Source: Chrysemys picta bellii
Lineage: Eukaryota > Chordata > Testudines > Emydidae
Length of the DNA stretch: 64,000 nt
Direction of reading: 5' to 3'
Assembly: GCF_011386835.1 (NCBI RefSeq)
Contig: NC_088801.1
Location: forward strand, 558,001-622,000
Both the position numbers and the translations under genes were made by a program. Of the stretch, positions 1 to 11,071 are shown piece by piece. Under the pieces are notes generated by a model. That model had not been told where the DNA came from, did no database searches, and saw nothing but the letters and a program-made list of their open reading frames with translations. Each line of letters starts with the position of its first letter. Position 1 is the stretch's first letter.

Positions 1-62
1 TCCCAGCACACTCCCCTGTCAGCATTCACAGACCACAGTGAGAACAGGCCCAGTTCGTCACA
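1..62 (-). mobile_element. Gypsy LTR fragment (terminal 62 bp)
   Basis: The stretch matches, base for base as far as I can read, the last part of the minus-oriented LTR at 1990-2051 and ends in the same cgtcaca terminus. Only the U3 start of the LTR (in element orientation) is present, cut by the window edge. Gag sequence on the + strand follows directly at 63, exactly as it does after 2051. Confidence 0.85.
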
Positions 63-133
63 AGTGCATCATGGCCCCATACAAGGAGGGGGAGGACATG
101 GATGACTTCCTGGATGCCTTTGAGACGGCCTGC
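63..133 (+). pseudogene. gag: Gypsy gag fragment, sense strand
   Basis: It encodes a short piece of the capsid start (CIMAPYKEGEDMDDFL) in the + direction and matches 2052-2122. After the codon for the Cys in ETAC, at about 133/134, the sequence jumps to the complementary strand of a later part of gag. The fragment therefore marks an inversion or duplication breakpoint and is not a gene. Confidence 0.8.
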
Positions 134-1265
134 TCCTTTGGGACTCCTCCCTTTTATCTCCTGACCGGCTCTTTACGAACTCATCGGCCAGCCGGCCTGC
201 CTGTCGCGGGTTCTCTGGCTTTCTGTCCACCAACCACAGCCTCAGGTCAGATGGGCACCGCTCATACAGTTGCTCCAGTACCAGCAGTTTGACCAGGTCC
301 TCCTTCGTCTGGGCCCCATCAGCCCACTTGCTGGCGTATCCTTCCATGCGGGCGGCTAGTTGCAGATATGAGATCTCAGGGGTTTTATCCTGACTCCGGA
401 ACCTTTCCTGGTACATCTCAGGAGTCAGCCCAAACTCTCGTAGCAGGGCCTTTTTGAATAGTTCGTAGTCCCCTTTCTCTGCCTCTTCCAGTTGGCGGTA
501 CAATGCCACGGCTTTGGGGTCCAGTAAGGGGGTAAGGACCCGGAGTCTGTCCGCGGGATCAACCTGGTGCAGCTCGCAGGCCGTCTCAAAGGCCTCCAGG
601 AAGTCATCCATGTCCTCCCCCTCCTTGTATGGGGCCATGATGCACTTATCAAAGCTCCGTGCAGTCCTGGGTCCCCCCTCACTCACCGCAGCCGGGGGTT
701 CGCTGCCCTTCAATCTCGCCAGTTCCAGGTCATCCTGACGCTGTCTCTCATTCTCCTCCCGTTCATGCTGTCTCTGTCTCTCTTCACGCTGATGCTGTCT
801 CTTTTCATGCTGTCTCTGTTGTTCACGATCCTCCAGCTCTCTCAGTTTTAGCTCTTTCTCCCATTCCAGCCAATTCCGCTCCACGGATGCCGAACGTTGC
901 CGGGAGGATCCTCTGCTGGCCGGCGGGCTTCGCCGGGGGGATCCCCTGCTGGCCGGGAGGGTCACGGCGCCTTCGGTATTTGCTGGGCTCCTCCCCACCC
1001 TTCCCCTAGGCATAGGAAGGAGGGGTCTCGGGAAGCCCTCAGCAGCCGGCTGACCACTCCCAGCTGGGACAGACACTGGTGCCTGCGCTGCATTTGCCAG
1101 GCTGCTTCCCTGAGACACAGGGATCAGTTCATTCGCGCGATCTTCCGCCTCCAGCTGGGCAATGAGCTGTTCTTTGGTGCGCCTCCCAATGCGCAGCCGC
1201 CTCTGCTTGCACAGCTCCACCAGGTCGCTCTTAAGCCGCTTGGCATACATCTTCCTGCTGGCCAC
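134..1265 (-). pseudogene. gag: Truncated Gypsy gag, SCAN-like capsid
   Basis: The minus-strand reading frame starts with MASRKMYAKRLKSD and stays open to the inversion junction, then runs to position 69 through unrelated sequence (398 codons in total). An N-terminal SAP-like helix pair (about residues 8-42) is followed by a Pro/Ser-rich linker, a long Arg/Gln/Glu coiled coil (about 130-190) and a capsid region. The capsid region (about residues 270-365) contains the FRSQ...KEDLVKLLVLEQLYE pattern seen in SCAN domains. Zinc knuckle, protease and pol are missing because the copy is cut at 134. The start codon is supported by the parallel intact copy starting at 20005. In Gypsy elements Gag builds the virus-like particle. 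Domain calls are by eye. Confidence 0.85.
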
Positions 1266-1570
1266 TCACCGGCCTGTGTGCTCACAGCTCCCCACAGTTC
1301 CCAGGGGGACCCCTAGTGTGCCAGCCCTTCTCGAGGTCACCGCCTCTCTGCCAGGGTCGAGCTGCAGACTCCTCCGCCCCTGGGACCACTCGCTGCGATC
1401 CCCCCGGGGGACCCTGTTACTGCAAAAGTCCTTCTCGCTGGTCACACACTCCCAGGGGTAATAACCGTCTCTCTTCCACTCTTCAGCAGGCCTGGTCCCC
1501 GTCAATCCTCCTTCGTTTTACTGCTCCCCAGTCACTTACTGCAGGAAGCGCCGTCCACGGGGTGCAGTAG
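1266..1570 (-). other. Gypsy 5' untranslated leader
   Basis: This lies between the primer-binding site and the gag start of the minus-strand element. It holds no conserved frame. The first part next to gag (to about 1368) is also present in the copy at 20006-20106, where the remainder has been deleted. Confidence 0.7.
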
Positions 1571-1588
1571 ATCCCACCGCTGCCACCA
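1571..1588 (-). promoter_or_regulatory. Primer-binding site, tRNA-Leu type
   Basis: Two bases inside the LTR the minus strand reads TGGTGGCAGCGGTGGGAT. This is complementary to the 3' end of vertebrate tRNA-Leu (AAG/TAG type, ending ATCCCACCGCTGCCA plus CCA). The tRNA identification is from memory of the tRNA-Leu acceptor and T-arm sequence. The TGG start and the 2-nt spacing to the LTR are read directly. Confidence 0.75.
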
Positions 1589-1590
1589 GT

Positions 1591-2051
1591 TGTCACGGAG
1601 TATTGGGGAACTCAGGGCCCCGCACCCCCGGCTCCCTGCGATTCACCATGACTCTCAGCCAGCCAGTAAAGCAGAAGGTTTATTTGGATGACAGGAATAC
1701 AGTCCAAGACAGGTCTTGCAGGCACTGACAACAGGGACCCCCTCAGTTAGGTCCATCTTGGGGTCCCCGGGCATCCCAGCCCAGCCCCCCTTGGGAGGTC
1801 AGAGCCATCTCTGCCTCCCAGCCATCTCTCCAGCCTGCTTCCACCCCACCGCCTTCAGCGACCCCTCCCACAGCCTTTGTCCAGTTTCCCGGGCTCAGGA
1901 GTCACCTGGCCTCCAACCCCTTCCTGGGTTCTCATGTTACACACTCAGGAATGCGCCCCCGGGCAGATCCCATCCTCCAATGCAGACTATCCCAGCACAC
2001 TCCCCTGTCAGCATTCACAGACCACAGTGAGAACAGGCCCAGTTCGTCACA
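1591..2051 (-). mobile_element. Gypsy LTR, minus orientation
   Basis: The 461-bp LTR has ends tgtcacgg and cgtcaca on the + strand (TGTGACGAAC...CCGTGACA in element orientation). It carries a polyadenylation signal AATAAA in element orientation. The PBS at 1571-1588 shows it is the 5' LTR of the minus-strand element. On its other side it abuts + strand gag at 2052 instead of host DNA, so it also sits where the 5' LTR of the + copy would be, but the wrong way round. Confidence 0.9.
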
Positions 2052-2800
2052 AGTGCATCATGGCCCCATACAAGGAGGGGGAGGACATGGATGACTTCCT
2101 GGATGCCTTTGAGACGGCCTGCGAGCTGCACCGGGTTGATCCCGCGGACAGACTCCGGGTTCTCACCCCCTTGGTGGACCCCAAAGCCGTGGCATTGTAC
2201 CACCAACTAGAAGAGGTGGAGAAAGGGGACTACGAACTATTCAAAAAGGCCCTGCTACGTGAGTTTGGGCTGACTCCGGAGATGTACCGGGAAAGGTTCC
2301 GGAGTCAGGATAAAACCCCTGAGATCTCATATCTGCAACTAGCCGTCCGCATGGAAAGATACGCCAGCAAGTGGGCTGATGGGGCCCAGACGAAGGAGGA
2401 CCTGGTTAAACTGCTGGTACTGGAGCAACTGTTTGAGCGGTGTCCATCCGACCTGAGGCTGTGATTGAGGGACAAAAAACCAGAGAACCTGCAACGTGCA
2501 GGCCGGCTGGCCGATGAGTTTGTAAAGAGCCGGTCAGGGGATAACAGGGAGGAGTCCCAAAGGAACGGTCCCACCACCACGCAGAGAGAGAGTCACCATG
2601 CGGACCTCCCCGTGGGACAATACGGAAAACCCCCATCAAAGGGGAACATCCGGCGTCAGGACCATCCGACCCACTCGAGGGGACCCATGGGACATGGGCT
2701 GCTATCACTGTGGCCAGAGAGGCCACATACGGGCCCAGTGCCCCAGGCTCAGGACAGACTGAGCAGACCGAACCCACAGAGGGTTGACTGGGTAGAGACC
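2052..2800 (+). pseudogene. gag: Gypsy gag (capsid and zinc knuckle), broken
   Basis: The capsid reads openly from 2052 to 2461. The Trp codon of the conserved LRLWLVD stretch is a TGA stop at 2462-2464, and the frame continues after it. Near 2600-2700 the frame shifts again: the CCHC knuckle (CYHCGQRGHIRAQC) at about 2698-2740 is in another frame from the sequence before and after it. N-terminal SAP-like and coiled-coil segments are absent. Compared with the 653-codon copy at 18044-20005 it is clearly a dead copy. Confidence 0.85.
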
Positions 2801-2919
2801 CAGCCAGGCGAGAGGCAGCATTCCCAGGGAAGGGGGGCTGGCAGAGTACCACCTGCTAAGGAGGGAGGAGAGCTCCAAGCCAGCCCCTCTGGGGGGCTGG
2901 ATGCTCCAGACTCAGGGTT

Positions 2920-3300
2920 TTTGGTTTATACGGTGGGCGCGGGGCTGTCCCTCCGGAGAGAGTACCTTGTTCCCCTGGAGGTGGATGGGAGGAAGGTCAA
3001 TGGATACTGGGATACGGGCGCAGAGGTGACGGCTGGCCCGGCCCGAGGTGGTGGCCCCAGATCAGGTGGTGCCCAACACCTACCTGACCCTGACGGGGGT
3101 GGGCGGGACACCAGTCAAAGTGCCCGTGGCAAGGGTACACCTGAAGTGGGGGGCCAAGGAGGGCCCCAAGGATGTGGGGGTACACCCGCATTTGCCCACT
3201 GAGGTGTTGATGGGGGGGGACCTGGAGGAGTGGCCAAGCAACCCCCAGAATGCACTGGTTGTGACCCGCAGTCAGAGCCAGCAAGGAGCACTGCGCCCTG
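2920..3300 (+). pseudogene. Gypsy aspartic protease, frameshifted
   Basis: The retropepsin active-site motif WDTGAEV is readable at about 3007-3030. A frameshift directly after it splits the protease between two frames, and the C-terminal part continues in the frame open from 3048. The flap and C-terminal segments (HPHLPTEVLMGGDL) are otherwise conserved against the copy on the minus strand at 18150-18480. In the intact element this enzyme would process the gag-pol precursor. Confidence 0.8.
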
Positions 3301-3399
3301 GCCTTGGGGAGGGTGCCTTGCCCGAGGCGCAGGACCCTAACCTGGTGGGGAGGGAACGCCCAGGGACACGGCTCAGGGAGGCTGCAGCTTCAGACCCAG

Positions 3400-3900
3400 C
3401 CGGCGAGAAAGAGCAGGTGGCCATCCCTGTCCCAGCTGCTGAGTTCCAGGCCGAGTTGCAGAGAGATCCCTCCTTGCGGAAGATAAGGGACCTGGCTGAC
3501 CTCAATGCGGTACAGACCATGGGACAAGGTGGCCGGAAAAGGTTCCTGTGGGAGAAGGGGTTCCTGTACCGAGAATGGGCTCCCCCAGGGAAAATGGAGT
3601 CAGGGGGGATCAGGAGGCAGCTGGTGGTTCCCCAGAAGTATCGCCGCCAGGTGCTGTGCCGGGCCCATGACATTCCCCTCTCAGGGCACCAGGGAACCTG
3701 GCGTACCCAGCAGAGGCTGCTACGGAGCTTTTACTGGCCTGGGGTCTTTGTTACCGTCCGACAGTACTGCGGATCCTGTGACCCCTGTCAGAGGGGGAGG
3801 AAGGCCTGGGACAAGGGGAAAACAGCTTTAGGACCCTTGCCCAGAATAGAGGAGCCTTTCCGGAGGGTGGCCAAGGTTAAAAGGGCGGCTCTGAACCAAG
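3400..3900 (+). pseudogene. Integrase N-terminal H2C2 zinc finger, truncated
   Basis: The frame open from 3048 to 4136 contains HDIPLSGHQG...SFYWPG...CGSCDPC, the His-His-Cys-Cys zinc-binding module that opens retroviral-type integrases. It comes straight after protease, with no reverse transcriptase between them. That fits the protease-integrase-RT order known for Gmr1-like Gypsy elements. The catalytic DDE core is missing: after PFRRVA the reading passes into unrelated 3' sequence. Confidence 0.8.
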
Positions 3901-4188
3901 AGAGCCCAAAGCACAGACCTCCAGACTGGAGCGCTGGGAGAAGACCACAGCCCAGTTGGAGCCCCAGAGGTATCGGGGTGGGAAAAGGGCACAGGGCGCT
4001 TAAACCTTCTCACATGCGAACTGCGAGTGCCATCGAGCACCCCCGACCTAAGGGGGGGCGTGAAACTGGAAGGGCCTGGTGTAATTCTCACCAAGGAATG
4101 GGAGGGATGCGGGGGCATCCATGGGAACGGGGGTAGGTTCGAACTTCCCCAGGTCACTGGTTAAAGTGACCCCACTCAGTTCGGTCTC

Positions 4189-4202
4189 AAAGGGGGGAGA
4201 GA
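4189..4202 (+). promoter_or_regulatory. Polypurine tract
   Basis: The purine run aaaggggggagaga lies immediately before the 3' LTR start TGTGACGA. This is the expected site for plus-strand DNA priming. The complement of the same tract follows the LTR at 17203. Confidence 0.85.
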
Positions 4203-4656
4203 TGTGACGAACTGGGACTGTTCTTACTGTGGTCTTTGAATGCTGACAGGGGAGTGTGGCTAGGATAGTCTGCAATGGGGGGATGGGAGACTGACCTACG
4301 GAGAATATCTGAGCATGTAACATGAGAACCCAGGAAGGAGTGAGAGGCCAGGTGACACCTTTGCCGGGGAAACTGAACAAAGGCTGTGGGAGGGGTCGCT
4401 GAAGGGGAGTCTCAGAAGCTGGCTGGTGAGGTGGCTGGGAAGCAGAGAGGGCTCTGACCTCCCAAGAGGGCTGGGGCGCCCGAGGACCCCAAGATGGACC
4501 TCACTGAGGGGTATCCTGTTGTCTGTGCCTGCAAGACCTGTCTTGGACTGTGTCCCCATCATCTAAATAAACCTGCTTTACTGGCGGACTAAGAGTCATG
4601 GTGAATCGCAGGAAGCCGGGGGGGCACGGCCCTGAGTTCCCCCACACTCCGTGACA
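4203..4656 (+). mobile_element. Gypsy 3' LTR
   Basis: The 454-bp LTR has ends TGTGACGA and CCGTGACA, with an AATAAA signal near 4565. It follows the polypurine tract, so it is the 3' LTR of the + copy. The five bases after it are gcgcg. The matching target duplication would lie outside or in the rearranged left part and was not found. Confidence 0.9.
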
Positions 4657-4845
4657 GCGCGTACTCCCACCTCGTCAGGAGGAGTAAGCGCTGTCGACGG
4701 GGGAGCTGCGGCGGTCGATTTGCCGCCATCCTCACAGCGGGGTAAGTCGACTAGGATACGACGAATTCAGCTACGCTATTTGCGTAGCTGAATTTGCGTA
4801 TCTTAAATTGATCCCCCCAGTGTAGACCTAGCCTAGGACAGACTG
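4657..4845. mobile_element. DNA-transposon MITE fragment with hairpin
   Basis: The sequence ends in agtgtagacctagcct, a terminal pattern typical of short non-autonomous DNA transposons in reptiles. It contains a perfect inverted repeat: arms aattcagctacgc at 4764-4776 and its complement at 4782-4794, with a 5-base loop. The left end is not clear because the Gypsy LTR abuts it. Superfamily not determined. Confidence 0.5.
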
Positions 4846-5950
4846 GGCGTAGGCGCCACCTGCCAAACACGTTTTAGGAACGTATTTCCAGCACACACCT
4901 ATCAGCTTTATATGCTGCCCGTACAGAGATCACATGATAATATTAATGACCAGCGTGTTACCAGTGTGCATATGACACCTTTTAGATACAGATTATGACA
5001 AAGGTGCATTGGGTCAGTGAGTGTGTCAGGCCTGATGGTATGGTGTGGCCTCTGCCAACTGGCATTTGAGGGGCTCCTGGGTCACAGTAACATAGAATAT
5101 CAGGGTTGGAAGGGACCTCAGGAGGTATCTAGTCCAACCCCCTGCTCAAAGCAGGACCAATCCCCAACTAAATCATCCCAGCCAGGGCTTTGTCAAGCCA
5201 GGCCTTAAAAATCTCTAAGGATGGAGATTCCACCACCTCCCTAGGTAACGCATTCCAGTGCTTCACCACCCTCCTAGTGAAATAGTGTTTCCTAATATCC
5301 AACCTAGATCTCCCCCACTGCAACTTGAGACCATTGCTCCTTGTTCTGTCATCTGCCACCACTGAGAACAACCGAGCTCCATCCTCTTTGGAACCCCCCT
5401 TCAGGTAGTTGAAAGCAGCTATCAAATCCCCCCTCACTCTTCTCTTCTGCAGACTAAACAATCCCAGTTCCCTCAGCCTCTCCTCATAAGTCATGTGCCC
5501 CAGCCCCCTAATCATTTTCATTGCCCTCCGCTGGACTCTCTCCAATTTGTCCACATCCTTTCTGTAGTGGGGGGACTAAAACTGGACGCAATACTCCAGA
5601 TGTGGCCTCACCAGTGCCGAATAGAGGGGAATAATCACTTCCCTCAATCTGCTGACAATGCTCCTACTAATACAGCCAAATATGCCGTTGGCCTTCTGGG
5701 CAACAAGGGCACACTGCTGACTCCTATCCAGCTTCTCGTCCACTGTAATCCCCAGGTCCTTTTCTGCAGAACTGCTGCTTAGCCAGTCGGTCCCTAGTCT
5801 GTATCAGTGCATGGGATTCTTCCTTCCTAAGTGCAGGACTCTGCACTTGTCCTTGTTGAACCTCATCAGATTTCTTTGGCCCAATCCTCTAATTTGTCTA
5901 GGTCACTCTGGACCCTATCCCTACCCTCCAGCATATCTACCTCTCCCCCC

Positions 5951-6407
5951 TGTCACAGAGTATTGGGGGACTCAGGGCCCTGCACTCCCGGCTTCCTGTG
6001 ATTCACCATGACTCTCAGCCAACCAGTAAAGCAGAAGGTTTATTTAGATGACAGGGACACAGTCCAAGACAGGTCTTGCAGGCACAGACAACAGGACCCC
6101 CTCAGTTAGGTCCATCTTGGGGTCCTCGGGCATCCCAGTCCCCCTTGGGAGGTCAGAGCCATCTCTGCCTCCCAGCCATCTCACCAGCCAGCTTCTGAGA
6201 CTCTGCCCTCAGCGACCCCTCCCACAGCCTTTGTTCAGTTTCCCGGGCAAAGGTGTCACCTGGCCTCTAACCCCTTCCTGGGTTCTCATGTTACATGCTC
6301 AGGTATTCTCCCTCGGCCAGTCTCCCATCCCCCAATGCAGACTATCCTAGCCACACTCCCCTGTCAGCATTCACAGACCACAGTAAGAACTGTCCCAGTT
6401 CGTCACA
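5951..6407 (-). mobile_element. Solo Gypsy LTR inside CR1
   Basis: This 457-bp solo LTR has tgtcacag and cgtcaca ends, of the same family as 1591-2051. It is flanked by a ccccc target duplication (5946-5950 and 6408-6412), although a poly-C target makes the exact boundary ambiguous. CR1 reverse-transcriptase sequence continues on both sides. It arose by recombination between the two LTRs of an insertion younger than the CR1 copy. Confidence 0.9.
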
Positions 6408-8394
6408 CCCCCATCTTAGTGTCATCTGCAAATTTGCTGAGGGTGCAATTAATCCCATCATCCAGATCATTAATTAAGATGTTGAACAAAACCGGCCCCA
6501 GGACCGACCCCTGGGGCACTCCACTTGATACCAGCTGCCAACTAGACATGGAGCCATTGATCACTACCCGTTGAGCCAGACGATCTAGCCAGCTTTCTAT
6601 CCACCTTATAGTCCATTCATCCAATCCATACTTTTTTAACTTGCTGGCAAGAATACTGTGGGAGACCGTATCAAAAACTTTGCTAAAGTCAAGATATATC
6701 ACATCCATTGCTTTCCCCTCATCCACAGAGCAAGTTATCTCATCATAGAAGGCAATTAGGTTAGTCAGGCATGACTTGCCCTTGGTGAATCCATGCTGAC
6801 TGTTCCTGATCACTTTCCTCTCCTCCAAGTGCTTCAAAATGGATTCCTTGAGGACCTGCTCCATGATTTTGTCGGGGACTGAAGTGAGGCTGACCCGTCT
6901 GTAGTTCTCCGGGTTCTTTCTTCCCTTTTTTAAAGATGGGCACTATATTTGCCTTTTTTTCCAATCGTCCAGGACCTCCCCCGGTCGCCACGAGTTTTCA
7001 GAGATAATGGCCAATGGCTCTGCAATCACATCAGCCAACTCCCTCAGCACCCTTGGATGCATTAGATCTGGATCCATGGACTTGGGCATGTCCAGCTTTT
7101 CTAAATAGTCCTTAACCTGTTCTTTCACCACTGAGGGCTGCTCACCTCCTCCCCATGCTGTGTTGCCCAGTGCAGCAGTCTGGGAGCTGACTTTGTCTAT
7201 GAAGACCGAGACAAAAAACCATTGAGTACTTCAGCTTTTTCCACATCATCTGTCACTAGGTTGCCTCCCCCATTCAGTAAGGGTCCCACACTTTCTCTGA
7301 GCTTCTTCTTGTTGCTAACATACCTGTAGAAACACTTCTTGTTACCCTTCACATCCCTTGCTAGCTGCAACTCCAGTTGTGCCTTGGCCTTCCTGATTAC
7401 ACCCCTGCATGCTCTAGCGATATTTTTATACTCCTCCCTAGTCATCTGTCCAAATTTCCACTTCTTGTAAGTTTCCTTTTTGAGTTTAAGCTCACCAAAG
7501 ATTTCACTGTTAAGCCAAGCTGGTCACCTGCCATATTTGCTATTCTTTCTGCACTTCACAACGGTTTGTTCCTGCAACCGCAATAAGGCGTCTTTAAAAT
7601 ACAGCCAGCTCTCCTGGACTCCTTGCCCCCTCATATTAGCCTCCCAGGGGATCCTGCCCATCAGTTCCCTGAGGGAGTCAAAGTCTGCTTTTCTGAAGTC
7701 CAGGGTCCGTATTCTGCTGCTCTCCTTTCTTCCTTGTGTCAGGATCCTGAACTCGACCATCTCATGGTCACTGCTGCCCAGGTTTGGCACCCACTTTTAC
7801 TTCCCCTACTAATTCTTCCCTGTTTGTAAGCAGCAGGTCAAGAGGAGCATGGCCCTTAGTCGGTTCCTCCAGCAGTTGTACCAGGAAGTTGTCCCCAACA
7901 CTCTCCAAAAACTTCCTGGATTGGCTGTGCACTGCTGTATTGCTCTCCCAGCAGATGTCAGGGTGATTGAAGTCTCCCATTAGAACCAGGGCCTGTGATC
8001 TGGAAACTTCTGTCAGTTGTCCGAAGAAAGCCTCATCTAACTCGTCCTCCTGGTCTGGTGGTCTATAGCAGATGCTCACCACGACATCACCCTTGTTCCT
8101 CTCGCCTCTAAACTTAACCCAAAGACTCTCAACAGGCTTTTCTCCAGTTTCAAACTGGAGCTCTCAGCAATCATACTGCTCCCTTACATACAGTGCAACT
8201 CCTCCACCTTGTCTCCCCTGCCTGTCCTTCCTGAACAGTTTATACCCACCCATGACAGTACTCCAGTCATGTGAGTTATCCCACCAAGTCTCTGTTATTC
8301 CAATCGCATCATAGTTCCTTGACTGTGCCAGGACTTCCAGTTCTCCCTGCTTGTTTCCCAGGCATCTCGTGTCTTGGCTCCGGGAAGGCAGCAC
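6408..8394 (-). pseudogene. CR1 ORF2 (endonuclease-reverse transcriptase), broken
   Basis: Adjacent minus-strand frames together cover an APE-type endonuclease (8394 down to about 7770) and a reverse transcriptase. RT motifs include [28 protein letters not shown] and KFADDTK. ORF2p would nick target DNA and copy the element RNA. The reading is split among at least six frames and is interrupted by the solo LTR; the RT tail continues at 5168-5554. Confidence 0.85.
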
Positions 8395-9448
8395 ACTGTC
8401 CTGTTGTCCATCTGTCTCTTGACGAAAGTTCTTTCCATTCTTCTGAGTGCTGAATCCCCAAAAAGGATCATCTGTATTCCATGGATGGTTGGAGAACTCG
8501 TTATGGGGAAACTTGATTTTTACACAGGTTGGACCAAGCTGCCATCCTCACGTGTCCCACATACATCTCTCCATTCCCTTGGACCAGCTGGATCTTGCGA
8601 GGTCTCTTCCACGGTTTCCACGATGAGGATCTGGTACCAACTGGAAACCTCTAGCTGTGTGAATTCCTCCCAGTCCTCCTCCCTCCGGTGGCCACAGCCT
8701 GCCCATCCTCATTTATCTCAGCCACGCAGAATGTCCTGTGACCTCCTGCCTCTGGTGGTTACGAACTGCCAGGCCTCCTCTCCGACTTCCTCTCTCCCCA
8801 TGATGCCGTGGTGGCCAGCTCCTTTCTCCCTCGAACCTGGGAGACTGGTGTTTCCTGGCCTGGCTGTCTGGGAACGCCTCAGCTTCTGATTCTCTGTAGC
8901 GTCTCTACTTGCCCCTCCAACCCAAGAATCTTCTCCTCTCGCACAGCCACCAGCGTGCACAGGAAATCCCTTCTGGCTTCAGGCGGGGAAGAGAACACGG
9001 CACGTCCATTGCAGATCCCCACTGTCCCGTCACTGGCCAGCTGGATTCATAGATTCATAGATTCTAGGACTGGAAGGGACCTTGAGAGGTCATCGAGTCC
9101 AGTCCCCTGCCCGCATGGCAGGACCAAATACTGTCAGACCATCCCTGATAGACATTTATCTAACCTACTCTTAAATATCTCCAGAGATGGAGATTCCACA
9201 ACCTCCCTAGGCAATTTATTCCAGTGTTTAACCACCCTGACAGTTAGGAACTTTTTCCTAATGTCCAACCTAGACCTCCCTTGCTGCAGTTTAAACCCAC
9301 TGCTTCTTGTTCTATCCTGAGAGGCTAAGGTGAACAAGTTTTCTCCTTCCTCCTTATGACACCCTTTTAAATACCTGAAAACTGCTATCATGTCCCCTCT
9401 CAGTCTTCTCTTTTCCAAACTAAACAAACCCAATTCTTTCAGCCTTCC

Positions 9449-11071
9449 TTAATAGGTCATGTTCTCAAGACCTTTAATCATTCTTGTTGCTCTTCTCTGG
9501 ACCCGCTCCAATTTCTCCACATCTTTTTTAAAATGCGGTGCCCAGAACTGGACACAATACTCCAGCTGAGGCCTAACCAGAGCACAGTAGAACGGAAGAA
9601 TGACTTCTTGTGTCTTGCTCACAACACACCTGTTAATACATCCCAGAATCACGTTTGCTTTTTTTGCAACAGCATCACACTGTTGACTCATATTTAGCTT
9701 GTGGTCCACTATAACCCCTAGATCCCTTTCTGCTGTACTCCTTCCTAGACAGTCTCTTCCCATTCTGTATGTGCGAAACTGATTTTTTCTTCCTAGGTGG
9801 AGCACTTTGCATTTGTCTTTGTTAAACTTCATCCTGTTTACCTCAGCCCATTTCTCCAATTTGTCCAGATCATTTTGAATTATGACCCTGTCCTCCAAAG
9901 CAGTTGCAATCCCTCCCAGTTTGGTATCATCCGCAAACTTAATAAGCATACTTTCTATGCCAATATCTAAGTTGTTGATGAAGATATTGAACAGCGCCGG
10001 TCCCAAAACAGACCCCTGCGGTACCCCACTCGTTATGCCTTTCCAGCAGGATTGGGAACCATTAATAACAACTCTCTGAGTACGGTTATCCAGCCAGTTA
10101 TGCACCCACCTTATAGTAGCCCCATCTAAATTGTATTTGCCTAGTTTATCGATAAGAATGTCATGTGAGACCGTATCAAATGCCTTACTAAAGTCTAGGT
10201 ATACCACATCCACAGCTTCACCCTTATCCACAAGGCTCATTATCCTATCAAAGAAAGCTATCAGATTGGTTTGACATGATTTGTTCTTCACAAATCCATG
10301 CTGGCTGTTCCCTATCACCTTACCACCTTCCAAGTGTTTGCAGATGATTTCCTTAATTACTTGCTCCATTATCTTCCCTGGCACAGAAGTTAAACTAACT
10401 GGTCTGTAGTTTCCTGGGTTGTTTTTATTTCCCTTTTTATAGATGGGCACTATATTTGTCCTTTTCCAGTCTTCTGGAATCTCTCCCGTCTCCCATGATT
10501 TTCCAAAGATAAAAGCTAGAGGCTCAGATACCTCCTCTATTAGCTCCTTGAATATTCTAGGATGCATTTCATCAGGCCCTGGTGACTTGCAGGCATCTAA
10601 CTTTACTAAGTGATTTTTAACTTGTTCTTTTTTTATTTTATCTGCTAAACCTACCCCCTTCCCATTAGCATTCACTATGTTTGGCATTCCTTCAGACTTC
10701 TCGGTGAAGACCGAAACAAAGAAGTCATTAAGCATCTCTGCCATTTCCAAGTTTCCTGTTACTGTTTCTCCCTCTTCACTAAGCAGTGGGCCTACCCTGT
10801 CTTTGGTCTTCCTCTTGCTTCTAATGTATTGATAAAAAGTCTTCTTGTTTCCCTTTATTCCCGTAGCTAGTTTGAGCTCATTTTGTGCCTTTGCCTTTCT
10901 AATCTTGCCCCTGCATTCCTGTGTTGTTTGCCTATATTCATCCTTTGTAATCTGTCCTAGTTTCCATTTTTTATATGACTCCTTTTTATTTTTTAGATCA
11001 TGCAAGATCTCATGATTAAGCAAAGCTGGTCTTTTGCCACATTTTCTATCTTTTCTACCCAGTGGAATAGC
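9449..11071 (-). pseudogene. CR1 copy A reverse transcriptase
   Basis: This is the longest RT frame in the window: 602 codons open to 11257, of which the part below 11072 is genuine RT. Visible motifs are [51 protein letters not shown] and [11 protein letters not shown] (the catalytic FADD box). The thumb and tail end at [20 protein letters not shown], and a frame change then leads to the C-terminal piece at 9134-9433. The first part of the open frame is not CR1 but readthrough of the MITE and the wrong frame of the linker. Confidence 0.85.

Larger units (their letters stand above)
2052..4202 (+). mobile_element. Gypsy internal region, non-autonomous, decayed
   Basis: This + strand body runs from mid-gag to the polypurine tract. 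In order it has capsid, CCHC knuckle, aspartic protease and the integrase H2C2 zinc finger, and then jumps to 3' untranslated sequence. There is no integrase core, reverse transcriptase or RNase H. The copy at 16740-20204 ends its pol at the same place, so the deletion belongs to the family and not to this insertion. It lacks its own 5' LTR, leader and gag N terminus. Confidence 0.85.
5087..9045 (-). mobile_element. CR1 LINE copy 1
   Basis: This is a long CR1-type LINE on the minus strand. Its 3' end is at about 5087 (complement of the conserved CR1 tail ggttggaagggacctca). Going 5' it has an RT C-terminal region (5168-5554), RT palm and thumb (6408-6864), fingers (6943-7445), a linker, and endonuclease (7768-8394, with GITETWWDNSHDW). 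An ORF1-like remnant lies at 8520-9030. Many frameshifts and stops separate the frames, so it is dead. A solo LTR interrupts it at 5951-6407. Its 5' part ends where the next CR1 copy begins at about 9047. Confidence 0.85.

Noticed and set aside
1571..1590. A tRNA-Leu gene fragment on the + strand
   Set aside because: Only the 3' terminal 18 bases including CCA are present, at the exact primer-binding position next to an LTR.
4764..4794. Rho-independent-like hairpin or structured RNA
   Set aside because: The perfect hairpin sits inside DNA-transposon-like sequence in a vertebrate genome. It is explained as MITE structure.
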